In this document: positions 22,417 through 31,500 of the stretch, one piece after another
Numbering within the stretch: position 1 is the first letter of the stretch
Layout: every line of letters starts with the position of its first letter
Assembly: GCA_030560485.1 (NCBI GenBank)
Contig: JAKTTS010000051.1
Coordinates: 1-49,583 of the forward strand
Origin: Ascoidea tarda (nom. inval.)
Taxonomy: Eukaryota > Ascomycota > Saccharomycetes > Ascoideales > Ascoideaceae
Length of the DNA: 49,583 nucleotides
Reading direction: 5' to 3'
Notes under the pieces: model-generated
Databases searched by the model: none
Told to the model about the DNA's origin: nothing
What the model saw: the letters and a program-made list of their open reading frames with translations, nothing else
Translations under genes and position numbers: made by a program

Positions 22417-23021
22417 GATATAAGATTAGGGAACTGTTGTTAACTCTGTTTTCTAACACTTTGATTTCGATTATTAATCAGCTTGATCTCAGAGAATAAT
22501 CATTCATTATTATGTAGCAGGTATCTTGAGTATTCAAAGTGATGCGAATATATCAAAGCTCTTGGATATTTGCTAGGAAAACAGGAAATATAAACCACAG
22601 ATTTTGACCATTAAAACAGAAAAGAGTATGATTCAGACAGATGAAGTATGATCTTTTAAAGTTATCACGAACTAGTTTTGGTGTAGCTCAAGACAAAATC
22701 AACAGGACTAAGTTAAACTAATCAAACTGGATCAGGCAGGGACGAAAAGGAGGACTCAGAAAGGGAAATCGAACATACCCGTTTCGGCTTCTGCATGCGT
22801 GTATATGCACCCTCTATAACGGGATAACAGGAAGAGCCCTAGCTAGACGACCGAAAATGTCACGGCTGCATGGTCGTCAACGTGGCGCATGTCTCGGGCG
22901 CGCTGTTCGGCGGCTAGCGTTCCGAGTCTTTACCCGGAGCAGATATATTCAAACACAGAAATGGTTAGAAGCTCAATTAGCTACGAGAAAAAGCGAGGTT
23001 GAAGGTAGCTGTGAGTGAAAA
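22417..23021. other. Divergent promoter of YPK1 and YKE2
   Basis: 605 bp between two ATGs facing away from each other. The YPK1 side is AT-rich. The YKE2 side (about 22770-22940) is GC-rich and carries a Reb1-like site. No gene is seen. Confidence 0.6.
22930..22937 (+). promoter_or_regulatory. Reb1-like site TTACCCGG
   Basis: TTACCCGG lies about 85 bp before the YKE2 ATG. TTACCCG is the core of the general regulatory factor Reb1 in Saccharomyces. It is an exact core match, and function in this species is inferred. Confidence 0.5.
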
Positions 23022-23396
23022 ATGGCCACTGAAAGAGAGCAGTTTGAACAAATATCTGCAGATTATGCTGCCATTCAGAAGACGATGAACGAGTTGATAA
23101 TATCCAGGCAGAAGCTAGAAACACAGTACCAGGAAAACAAAATTGTGAAGGACGAGTTTGACATTTTGGAGAAAGACCCCAGCAACAACAACAAATTGTA
23201 CAAACTAATAGGCTCAATTCTTATTCCTACCAATCTAGCTGACAGTCAGAACAACGTCAACAAGAGAATTGCCTACATTCAGTCAGAAATCAGCAGTGTT
23301 GAGCTGAAAATCAAAGCTCAACAGGCTGAGTTGGAAACGAAAAGAGAAGCGATCTTGAGATTACGATCAAAAATCGGTTCAGGAGCAGCTGCCTGA
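23022..23396 (+). CDS. YKE2: Prefoldin subunit 6
   Basis: A complete 124-residue beta-type prefoldin subunit. Two long amphipathic helices (about 3-43 and 78-117) flank a short beta-hairpin section (about 50-75, with the conserved YKLIGSILIPT). This is the prefoldin beta layout. The hexameric prefoldin passes unfolded actin and tubulin to the CCT chaperonin in the cytosol. Length fits the family (about 114-130). It is convergent with COQ9 130 bp downstream, an arrangement that also exists in Saccharomyces (YLR200W/YLR201C). Confidence 0.93.
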   Translation: MATEREQFEQISADYAAIQKTMNELIISRQKLETQYQENKIVKDEFDILEKDPSNNNKLYKLIGSILIPTNLADSQNNVNKRIAYIQSEISSVELKIKAQQAELETKREAILRLRSKIGSGAAA

Positions 23397-23452
23397 TAAT
23401 AACTATAATAAAATCAAATTCATACTACTTGAGATCTATATACAGATCTATC

Positions 23453-23475
23453 TATATATATATATATATATATAT
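23453..23475. repeat. TA dinucleotide tract between YKE2 and COQ9
   Basis: A run of TA dinucleotides, with a second shorter run at 23484-23494, sits in the short convergent spacer. TATATA elements are known 3'-end efficiency signals in yeast and could serve both genes. Confidence 0.7.
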
Positions 23476-23526
23476 GTGCAGCTGTATATATATAAATACT
23501 CATGCAATCTTTTTTTCTCCTTTTAA

Positions 23527-24441
23527 TTAACTTCTGGTTAATTGAGATCTAATTAAATTAATCAACGAAAATCCATTGAAAATTGCCCATTTTTCAGTTT
23601 CGTTATAAGCATAGCCCAATTTAGAATATCTGTCAATTGAATCTTCCAAAAACTTCAATGTATTTTTAAAACCACTTGATTTATCATTGATCATATACAA
23701 TTCACTCTTCACATAAATCATAGCAATACAAAATCTTTTAGAATACCATGCAAAATCATTCGACATATCGTTGCTGAAAAAAGCAAAATCATCACTCAAT
23801 TTCATCAATTCATCTAGACTTTTGTTAATATTCTTGGGCAAAATTAAATAATTTAAAACTTTTGTTAAATTCTTGTTCAATCCATTGAAGCTCTCTATAT
23901 TGTAATCTGAATCAACTATTTTTTGTAGAAACTCTTGTTCACTCTCCTTATCATTGTTAACATCGCTTAAACTTCTCTCGCCCAATTTCAAATTCAAAAG
24001 CAATCTTTTTTTCATTAAGTATTTCAACTTATCATCCTCATTTGTCAATGCATTAAATTCTGCATCCTTTTTAATTGAATTGGCTAGTTCAACTCTTGAA
24101 TTTTTCAAGTGAAAGTAAATAAGTTCGTTTTCTTTCTCCTTGAACAAAACGTTCATTGAATCGTTGTACTTCAAGTCCTGAATAGATTTGACAATACTAG
24201 TCTCATTGATCCCATATTGGGGCACAAACTTATTTAAACTGTTCAATAGTATCTTGTCATTGATCGAATACCCATTATCAAAGCACTTTTCGTTGTACTC
24301 GTTGTAGGTGTTGTAATCCTCTAAATGTTCTTCTGAGAAATAGCTTCTCTTCAACACCAATTGGCTTCGGGGAGCTCTCGTCAATTGACTGCTCAAAACA
24401 GAGTATTTAAATGAACAAATTCTGGCATTTACTCTAAACAT
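23527..24441 (-). CDS. COQ9: Ubiquinone biosynthesis protein Coq9, mitochondrial
   Basis: 304 residues from the ATG at 24441 (MFRVNARICSFKYS). A longer frame upstream would need a GTG. The N-terminus is rich in Arg, Ser and hydrophobic residues and lacks acids until about residue 37, as expected for a matrix targeting signal. The TetR-like N-terminal part (LLNSLNKFVPQYGINETS) and the C-terminal Coq9 block (DMSNDFAWYSKR, then SGFKNTLKFLEDSIDRY) are both recognisable. Coq9 is a lipid-binding partner of the Coq7 hydroxylase within the CoQ synthome at the inner membrane. It is convergent with YKE2. Confidence 0.9.
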   Translation of the reverse strand: MFRVNARICSFKYSVLSSQLTRAPRSQLVLKRSYFSEEHLEDYNTYNEYNEKCFDNGYSINDKILLNSLNKFVPQYGINETSIVKSIQDLKYNDSMNVLFKEKENELIYFHLKNSRVELANSIKKDAEFNALTNEDDKLKYLMKKRLLLNLKLGERSLSDVNNDKESEQEFLQKIVDSDYNIESFNGLNKNLTKVLNYLILPKNINKSLDELMKLSDDFAFFSNDMSNDFAWYSKRFCIAMIYVKSELYMINDKSSGFKNTLKFLEDSIDRYSKLGYAYNETEKWAIFNGFSLINLIRSQLTRS

Positions 24442-25079
24442 CTTGACTTGATTCACAAAACAACCCTTTGTTGTAGCTGATTCTCTTCAGTAGCTCTGTG
24501 ATGGTTTCTTTCTTGTGGTTTGTTTTTTGGTTTAAATCCCACCCGTTTTTTCAAAAATCGGCAGATTTTCCAACCTTCTACAAATTACAATTTAACCAAT
24601 AAAACAAAAAAGTTTATTAAGATAAAAGTATATACTGAAAAAAATCAAACAACCATAATCATCATTATTTCATGTTTTCTTCTAACAAAAATTTTCACTT
24701 CCTTTCTGGACTCTTCTTCACTCTTAAAGAAACAAAACGCTAAAAAACAGCTTTGGATAAAAAAAAAATATAGAAAAAACTAACAAAAGTAAAAAAACAT
24801 CAACTATAAAAATTATAAAAACAAAACACACACAGAAGATTGAAAAACTAACAGAATTTGTAAAAAAAACTAAACAAAAAAAGGAACAACCAAGCCCTAA
24901 AAAAACCTTTTGATTATATAATAAAAAACAATGCTTTCTTCTACCTTCTCTTTGTTATAAAAATATGATTTTTCTTTAAAAAAATTATCAAAAATGCTAT
25001 TGTATAATATGCTTTATTCTTTATGTTTATAACTTAATATTTATGAACCGTGAATTATAATCTATAATTCATAATTTTC
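24442..25079. other. Intergenic region, COQ9 promoter and NRP1 3' end
   Basis: About 640 bp of very AT-rich DNA. The COQ9 and NRP1 genes are in tandem on the minus strand. No gene, RNA or clear control site is seen. Confidence 0.55.
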
Positions 25080-28000
25080 TTATTTTGAAGTAACCGAAAT
25101 CAAGTTGGAAACGCTGGAATTCATACTTTCGGTGCCATTATTGTTCTCACTATTGGACTTTGATGATAAACCATTATCGTTAATGTAATTGGAATTAATG
25201 CTGCTGTTATCTTTATTATTACCAACACTATTGTTAATGTTTTGAATGGCATTATTAATTGAATTATTGATAATAAATGATGGCAAGTTTCCATTGTAAT
25301 TGTTATTAGAATTATTATTGTTACTATTAATATTAGAAACAGTGCTTCCGGTATTATTGGTGCTGAGACTTGAGATACTATTGACCATTGAATTTGTTCC
25401 ATTGTTAGTGTTATTTGATGAAACTGTTGGAATATTACTTAATAAATTGGAACTCAAATTCAAATTAGACATTCCCAATGATAATCCGGATAAATGGTCT
25501 GCAATTTTGTTGTAATCATCGTTATTGTTGGAATTGGAAATATTAGAGTTGTTATTTAATGTTAGACTATTACTTAATCCAAACTTTGGACTTGGTTGCT
25601 TATTAATATTTAAATCAGAGATTGTATTATTATTGCCGCTATTATATGAATTTTGCTGTTGAGAGATATACTGATACTGGGGCTGTAATTGTGGAGAATT
25701 ATAATTGATATTACTAACAGAGTTGATTGAATTGATTGAGTTTGAAGTGGTATTATTACCATGAGTTGAAATATTCAAGTGAGAATGTGAAGAGTGGTGA
25801 GTTAAATGATGGTGTGAGCCAACAGAGGAAGGCGCTGTTAAAATTGAAGAATTAACCCTTGGAGAGCCACAACGTAAACAATATACATTTTTAGCAAAGT
25901 TATGATAAGAACAACCATCATTTAAGCATTTCCAGTCACCAGCTCTGAATGGAACCGAAGTAACTCTATTACCGGTATTGTTGTTGTTGTTGTTGTTATT
26001 ATTATTATTGTTATTGGTATTATTGTTACTGTTTCCATTATTGTTATTTAAATTGTTTATGTTACTTAGGTTGTTGTTGATTAAATTAAGACTAGTAGAA
26101 TTAGGGCCATTAAGACTTAAGTTCAAACTGATGCTGTTTGAATTTACGGATGAATTTGAATTATTATTAATTGAAGAGCCATTGTTATTGTTGTTATTTA
26201 AATAATTTAATTGATTATAATTTGTGTAATTATTGTTGTTGTTATTATTGGAGTTGTTAGTGTTGGAATTATTGCTGGAATTGGAATTGTTATTTGAATT
26301 AGAATTGTTTAAATTTAAACTCATATTCATCATTGACATTCCTAAATTGACATTATTATAGTTGTTGTTATTATTTAAATTGGTGTTCGTATTAGTATTA
26401 TTGTTGTTGTTATTGTTATTGTTGTTAGTATTGTTATTATTGTTATTTGGGTTATTGTTGTTGTTATTGTTATTATTATTTCCAGTATAAATAGATTCTT
26501 GAGCAGCACCTGAAGCTGGAAAAGAACAACGAAAACAAGCAGTTCTTCTTTGAAAATTTGAAAAGCCACAAGATGGACAAGTCCAATCACCAGGTCTTGG
26601 CCTATTTTTACTTTGAGGAAAGCAAATTAATATTTCTGAGGCCCTGTCTAATAATTTAGCAGTCGAAGGTTGAATTTCAATACATCTGTCGTTAAGTGAT
26701 CTACCATTCATGGCTAAAGATTCAGAAGCTTCTTCGTTTGTTGAAAAAACAGCAAAACCTGTACCTAAAGTTTTATGGGGATCTGGGGTTTTTAAAGTCC
26801 AAAAGGCAGTTGGTCTATTGCCATATCTGTTGAACCAAGATTCTAGTTCTGATTGAGTGGTATCGTAAGGCAAGTTGGTCATGAATAAGACGTTTGATCT
26901 TTCGGATAAGAAAGATCTAATGTCGGCAGCAGAATCATAAGGGTTGGTTAAAACATCAGAGTGATCAGCAAAAGGAACTGATTTTTTGATCAAGGCTTTC
27001 AATACTCTGGTAAGGGTGAATGCTTCATCGAGAGCTTTTTTTGGAGATGGCTCCGAAGATTGGGAGTTGTTATTTTCTAGTTTCAAAGACACATTATTTA
27101 AAGGAGAGGTTGAGGATGAATTTGGGTTTGAGAGTGAGCTCAAGGGAGAAGAAGAAGGGTTGTTGTTGTTGTTGTTGTTGTCATCATTCGCATTTACATT
27201 TGCGTTTGCATTTGTATTTGTATTTGTAATAGTACTGATATTTGTATTAGTGTTTGAAGTTTTATTTGAAACTGATTGGGTGATATTTGGGTTGTTGTTA
27301 TCAGTGATTAGATCTACTTCAAGAGCAGCACAAATTGTGTTTAAGTTATTTGAGGAGTAGGAAATTGATTCAGGATGATGAGATTGCCATTTTGAATATT
27401 CCGATCTTAGATCGAAAATTTTTGGATATTGTAGAAATAACGGCAACACAATGTTTTTATCTCTTGCTTCTCTTAGTAATTGGACTTTCAAGTCCCAAGA
27501 ATTGAATAAAACAAAGATAAAGTCCTTATTTTTTTCAATTAAGCTCTCCTTTAAAAATTTTTCAAATTTTGTAATGGCATCTCTAAAGGACAGGCCTTTA
27601 TTGATGATGTTATTGATGTGGTTAATTTGGTTGATGTTTTTGAGGTTATTAACGTTGTTAATATTACCAAGGCTGTTGAAGTTGTTGAAATTGTTGAAAT
27701 TATTGTAGTTGTTAAAGTTGTTGAAGTTGTTGAAGTTGTTGAAGTTGTTGTTGAGATTGTTATTGAAATTCAAGTTGATGTTGTTAATGTTGTTAAGGCT
27801 GCTGATGTTGTTGGACAAGACAGCAGTGTTATTTGGCTTGATCAAAACTGAATCGTAGTTTAGTTCGATTAGAGTCTTGGAGTCCAACAAAACCCAGGCC
27901 AATTCGGTGATCTCAGCAGCGTCTTTGTGGAGATTGAGATTGAGATTGAGATTGGCGAGGTTGTTTGTGTTGTTCAAGTTGCCTAGGTTCAAGCTGCCCA

Positions 28001-28130
28001 AGTTGGCCAAGTTGTTCAAGTTGCTGAGGTTGTTGAAGTTGTTCAAATTGGACAAGTTGCTGCTGGCATTTCCAACAGAATGGTCATCGAAGGTGGTTGA
28101 AATCTGAAGAATCACATAAATATCAGGCAT
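25080..28130 (-). CDS. NRP1: RNA-binding protein with RRM and two RanBP2-type zinc fingers, Nrp1-like
   Basis: 1016 residues from the ATG at 28130. The frame extends upstream only to a GTG. An RRM lies at about 403-485 (VLFMTNLPYDTTQSELESWF). The first RanBP2 finger is at about 510-531 (DWTCPSCGFSNFQRRTACFRC-like spacing) and a second at about 730-753. Long Asn-rich spacers lie between and after them. This is the domain order of Saccharomyces Nrp1, an Asn-rich protein reported in stress granules. The N-terminal 255 residues look like a DEDDh (ERI1-type) exonuclease fold without catalytic acids (IYVILQISTTFDD; later NSWDLKVQLLREARDKNI), interrupted by two Asn-rich insertions. Function is unknown; a role in mRNA binding is likely. 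Confidence 0.88.
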   Translation of the reverse strand: MPDIYVILQISTTFDDHSVGNASSNLSNLNNFNNLSNLNNLANLGSLNLGNLNNTNNLANLNLNLNLHKDAAEITELAWVLLDSKTLIELNYDSVLIKPNNTAVLSNNISSLNNINNINLNFNNNLNNNFNNFNNFNNFNNYNNFNNFNNFNSLGNINNVNNLKNINQINHINNIINKGLSFRDAITKFEKFLKESLIEKNKDFIFVLFNSWDLKVQLLREARDKNIVLPLFLQYPKIFDLRSEYSKWQSHHPESISYSSNNLNTICAALEVDLITDNNNPNITQSVSNKTSNTNTNISTITNTNTNANANVNANDDNNNNNNNPSSSPLSSLSNPNSSSTSPLNNVSLKLENNNSQSSEPSPKKALDEAFTLTRVLKALIKKSVPFADHSDVLTNPYDSAADIRSFLSERSNVLFMTNLPYDTTQSELESWFNRYGNRPTAFWTLKTPDPHKTLGTGFAVFSTNEEASESLAMNGRSLNDRCIEIQPSTAKLLDRASEILICFPQSKNRPRPGDWTCPSCGFSNFQRRTACFRCSFPASGAAQESIYTGNNNNNNNNNNPNNNNNNTNNNNNNNNNNTNTNTNLNNNNNYNNVNLGMSMMNMSLNLNNSNSNNNSNSSNNSNTNNSNNNNNNNYTNYNQLNYLNNNNNNGSSINNNSNSSVNSNSISLNLSLNGPNSTSLNLINNNLSNINNLNNNNGNSNNNTNNNNNNNNNNNNNTGNRVTSVPFRAGDWKCLNDGCSYHNFAKNVYCLRCGSPRVNSSILTAPSSVGSHHHLTHHSSHSHLNISTHGNNTTSNSINSINSVSNINYNSPQLQPQYQYISQQQNSYNSGNNNTISDLNINKQPSPKFGLSNSLTLNNNSNISNSNNNDDYNKIADHLSGLSLGMSNLNLSSNLLSNIPTVSSNNTNNGTNSMVNSISSLSTNNTGSTVSNINSNNNNSNNNYNGNLPSFIINNSINNAIQNINNSVGNNKDNSSINSNYINDNGLSSKSNSENNNGTESMNSSVSNLISVTSK
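27612..27790 (-). repeat. Asn-Asn-Phe/Leu/Ile repeats in NRP1
   Basis: Nine-base codon units encode Asn-Asn-hydrophobic triplets within the N-terminal domain. A second tract of the same kind lies at about 27940-28075. Confidence 0.75.
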
Positions 28131-28545
28131 GTTCAGTAGATTTGAGCGTGGAATAGGATACAAATCAGCAGGCTGGAATTTCGCAGAGGGAGCCAGAGAA
28201 AACACTAGCTAGGGTCTCACAGTTACAAACAGCACCACAACAATAGCAAACAGCTGCCACAGTGCAACAATCGTTCTTCAGAAGAATCAAATGCTCCAAA
28301 AGCTGCAGATGCCTCAGAGAAGCCCAGCTCCAGAATTCTCCCCAAAACCAGTCACAGCGAATTCGCCCAAAGAGAAATCACACGTGAGCACGGCTGACAC
28401 ACGGCTGAGCTAATCCGAGTTCACGTGACAGATGCGGATGTGAGGACTTTAAGGGCTCTCTATTAGGGCTCTGCCCCAGGGCTCTACACATTCATATAAC
28501 CACAATTTATATCATTTATATTACTTCTATCAATGCTCACAATGC
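28131..28545. other. Intergenic region, NRP1 promoter and MDN1 3' end
   Basis: 415 bp between two tandem minus-strand genes. It carries two CACGTG sites and a GC-rich block around 28385-28440. No gene is seen. Confidence 0.55.
28381..28427. promoter_or_regulatory. Two CACGTG sites upstream of NRP1
   Basis: CACGTG lies at 28381-28386 and again at 28422-28427, the second inside the palindrome TCACGTGA. They are 250-300 bp before the NRP1 ATG and about 120-165 bp past the MDN1 stop. Cbf1- or Pho4-type bHLH binding is inferred from the motif. Confidence 0.45.
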
Positions 28546-31500
28546 TCAGACGTTGGCGAGCTCGCTGAAGTACTGTCTGAGGATAATCGACAACATCTCG
28601 GGAAGCTCGCTGATGTTGCGCACCACCACGTAGAACTCGAAGGGGAAGCTGTCGAGGTACTTGTTGATCTTCAAGCTGGTTGTTCCATTGCTGTTCATCA
28701 CATATCTCACCTGGCTCATCTCCAAGATCGACTCTTTCCCACTGCTGCTGTCACTCGATCTGCTATCGATAATCACAAACACAACCATGATTTTCTCTTC
28801 TTTGCATCTGCGAACCATTCTCTGTATGCTTTCGTGGTCCTCACACACACCATCCGAAATGATAATCTGCAACTGCCATAGTTCCTGGTTCTGCAATCTT
28901 CTTCGGTTTTCGTTAAATATTTTTTTGCTCTCTTCGATCAAGATTTTCACATCGGTTTTTGTTTGGTCAAACCCAAACCATTGCAAGATCCTAGCTCCCT
29001 TTTCTATTGAAAATGTGTCCTTAAAATCCTGCAAAACTCGAATCTTTTCTCCGAATTTAACAATACTCAATTCTCCACTTTCCAATTGATTCAATGCTTT
29101 AGAAACCAAACATATACTCTCAAATGCCAACTTGTCTGCCTTGCTTTCAACCATAGACTTGGAGTCATCAATGCAAATCATAATCTGATACTGTCTCTTA
29201 CTGGGTTTATTTCTTCTTAACCAAATCTTATCTTTTCGGAAATCACTAGCAATATATGGAATAATTCTCTTCATATTTAGCCTCTTTCCAGTTCTATAAT
29301 CTCCCTTTAATTTACTTGTTAATGTTGGTTCCAAGATCAATCTCAACTGCTCGCATAACCTGCCTGATAACTCTTGAGTATTCATTTCACACTGTCTCCA
29401 AATCTCACGACTATCTTCAATCAGAATAACTGGCTCAATATTCTCATCTTCTACATTCTTGTTCTTATTCTCATTTTTATTATCATTCCAAAGATTTCTT
29501 TCATCCTCATCGGATTCCTCCAGCTCTTCATCGAGTCTTAATTGTTCGCCTATCATCAAATCATCATCTTCTTTTTGGGTCTCTTCATCTTCATTCTTAT
29601 AATTCTTATCCTCTATTCCATCTCCTTTATTTGTTCCATCATACACAACATCCTCCAATTCCTTTTCCTTGTCATCGGCTTCGTCTTTATCATTAATTTC
29701 CTTTCTTTTTTCATCCAAATCTTCTTTTCCGTAATCTTCTTCCATTTCTTCAATGACTTTATCTTCATCAATAGATTGAACTTCTTCTTTATTTGCTGCT
29801 CCCAATGCTTGAGTATCATTTTCAGAGTTTCTACCGTTTAAATGTTCAAACTCATCTGGCTTTTCATTCAATTTTTCTTCATTATCGTCTTTATCATTTT
29901 CATCTTCCTTATTACTAGCTTCTTGAATTTCCTTATTTCTACGGTAAAACTCCTTTAAAGAATCCCCAAGCTCTTTTAATGATTTACTGATATCTTCACG
30001 AGCTTGGTCATTTTGATTCAAATTATCCTCATCATTCTCTTTTTTCGATTTATCCTTTTCCTTCTCTTCTTCTTTCTCTTTATTTTCAATGCTTTTACTG
30101 ATTTCTTGATTCATTCCCAAATTTTCTTCTTCATTATCAACTTCTATATCACTTCCTTCTCCTTGTTCACCAGAATTTTGTTTCCCTGATGCATCTTCCT
30201 CATCTTTATCTTTGATATCTTCTTCTTCTTCATCCAATCCGTCTAATCCTTCAATATTAGGTTCTTTGGAGGAATCTTTATCATCTTTATAATTCTCTTT
30301 CTTTGGATTTTCTTTATCAATATCCATCATTTCATCTTTATCTATATCATCATCATTATTTTCATTATTTTCATTACTTTCTTTATTTTCATTATCTTTT
30401 TTATCTTCATTGACATGATTTTCCAAATTGGCTAATTCATCCTCATTTTCACTTTCATCATCTTCATCTTTATTATCTTGGTCTGTATCCTTAGAATCTT
30501 CTTCCATCATTTTATCGAGACCATCCTCAAATTCTACTTCATCCTCTTCATTCTCATTCTCATTCTCACTGTCTTTTTCATCTTCGTCATCAAGATTCAA
30601 ATCATTAGAAATGTCTAAAACTTCAGATTCTTTAACATTATCATCAAGCTTATCTTCATTCTCAGTATTTTTAACTTCATCTTCTTGTTCTCCTACATCT
30701 TCAATATCGCTTGCCTCTTCATCTTCTTCCTTTTCATCTGTTTCTTCACTAGATTTATCATTTCCTTTCTCTTTCTCTTTTTGTTCATCTTTCTTTTCAA
30801 CGTCAATATCTTCATCTTCGTCTTTTCCTTGCATTTCTTTTTCTCCCTGTGCATTTTCGGGCAAATCATTTGATTCTTTCTCTTTAATATCCTCATCATT
30901 TTCATCATCTCACATTTTCTCATCAATTGCATTTGGATCTAAATCATCAACGTTATCCAATTCTTCTTCAAGATCACTGTCTTCATTTTCGTCATCCTTT
31001 TCATTTTCATCATCATCTTGATTTTGATCTGGAGCTTCTTCCATTTCACCTCCCATGTCTCCATCAATCTCTGCTGCATTATCTTCTTCATCTTGATTAT
31101 CATCATTATCTTGCTTTTCATTTTCCTTATTCGAGGCCAATGCATCCTCATCTAGATCTTCTTCATCTAGATCCTTATTACTATTTGACGCACCTTCAGT
31201 GTTTCCATCACCTAACCCAGTTCCATTTTCAACATCATCAGACTCCTTTTCATCTTCTTCTTCATCTTCTTCTGAAGTACAAAACCCATTACTTGAAACA
31301 TCATAAAGCGCATTGGATAATAAATATGAGGCCTTACTCGTGTAAAAGTAATTTTCGCTAAATTTTTTGCAAATAATCTGAACTAACTCATAATATCTAT
31401 CAATAACAGGATAGAAAAAGGAGAAAATTAAGCTTAAAATTTTTGAAGTTTCTTTATTTTGATTCATCTTACTTATCTGTTCAAGATATTTGCATAAATG

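Noticed and set aside
24520-24783. 87-codon plus-strand frame in the COQ9-NRP1 spacer
   Set aside because: The product is Lys/Asn/Ile/Phe-rich, as expected from AT-rich DNA, with no family resemblance.
30862-30909. Separate downstream gene encoding the MIDAS part of midasin
   Set aside because: The downstream frame has no ATG near the break and continues the upstream frame exactly. The domains on both sides form one standard midasin.
30880-31000. Intron that would remove the MDN1 TGA
   Set aside because: No GTATGT-type donor, TACTAAC branch point or suitable acceptor was seen around the stop, and both sides are continuous with the family sequence.
30428-31361. Plus-strand Ser- or His-rich open frames opposite the MDN1 acidic region
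   Set aside because: They are mirror images of the GAA/GAT-rich coding strand and have no independent support.
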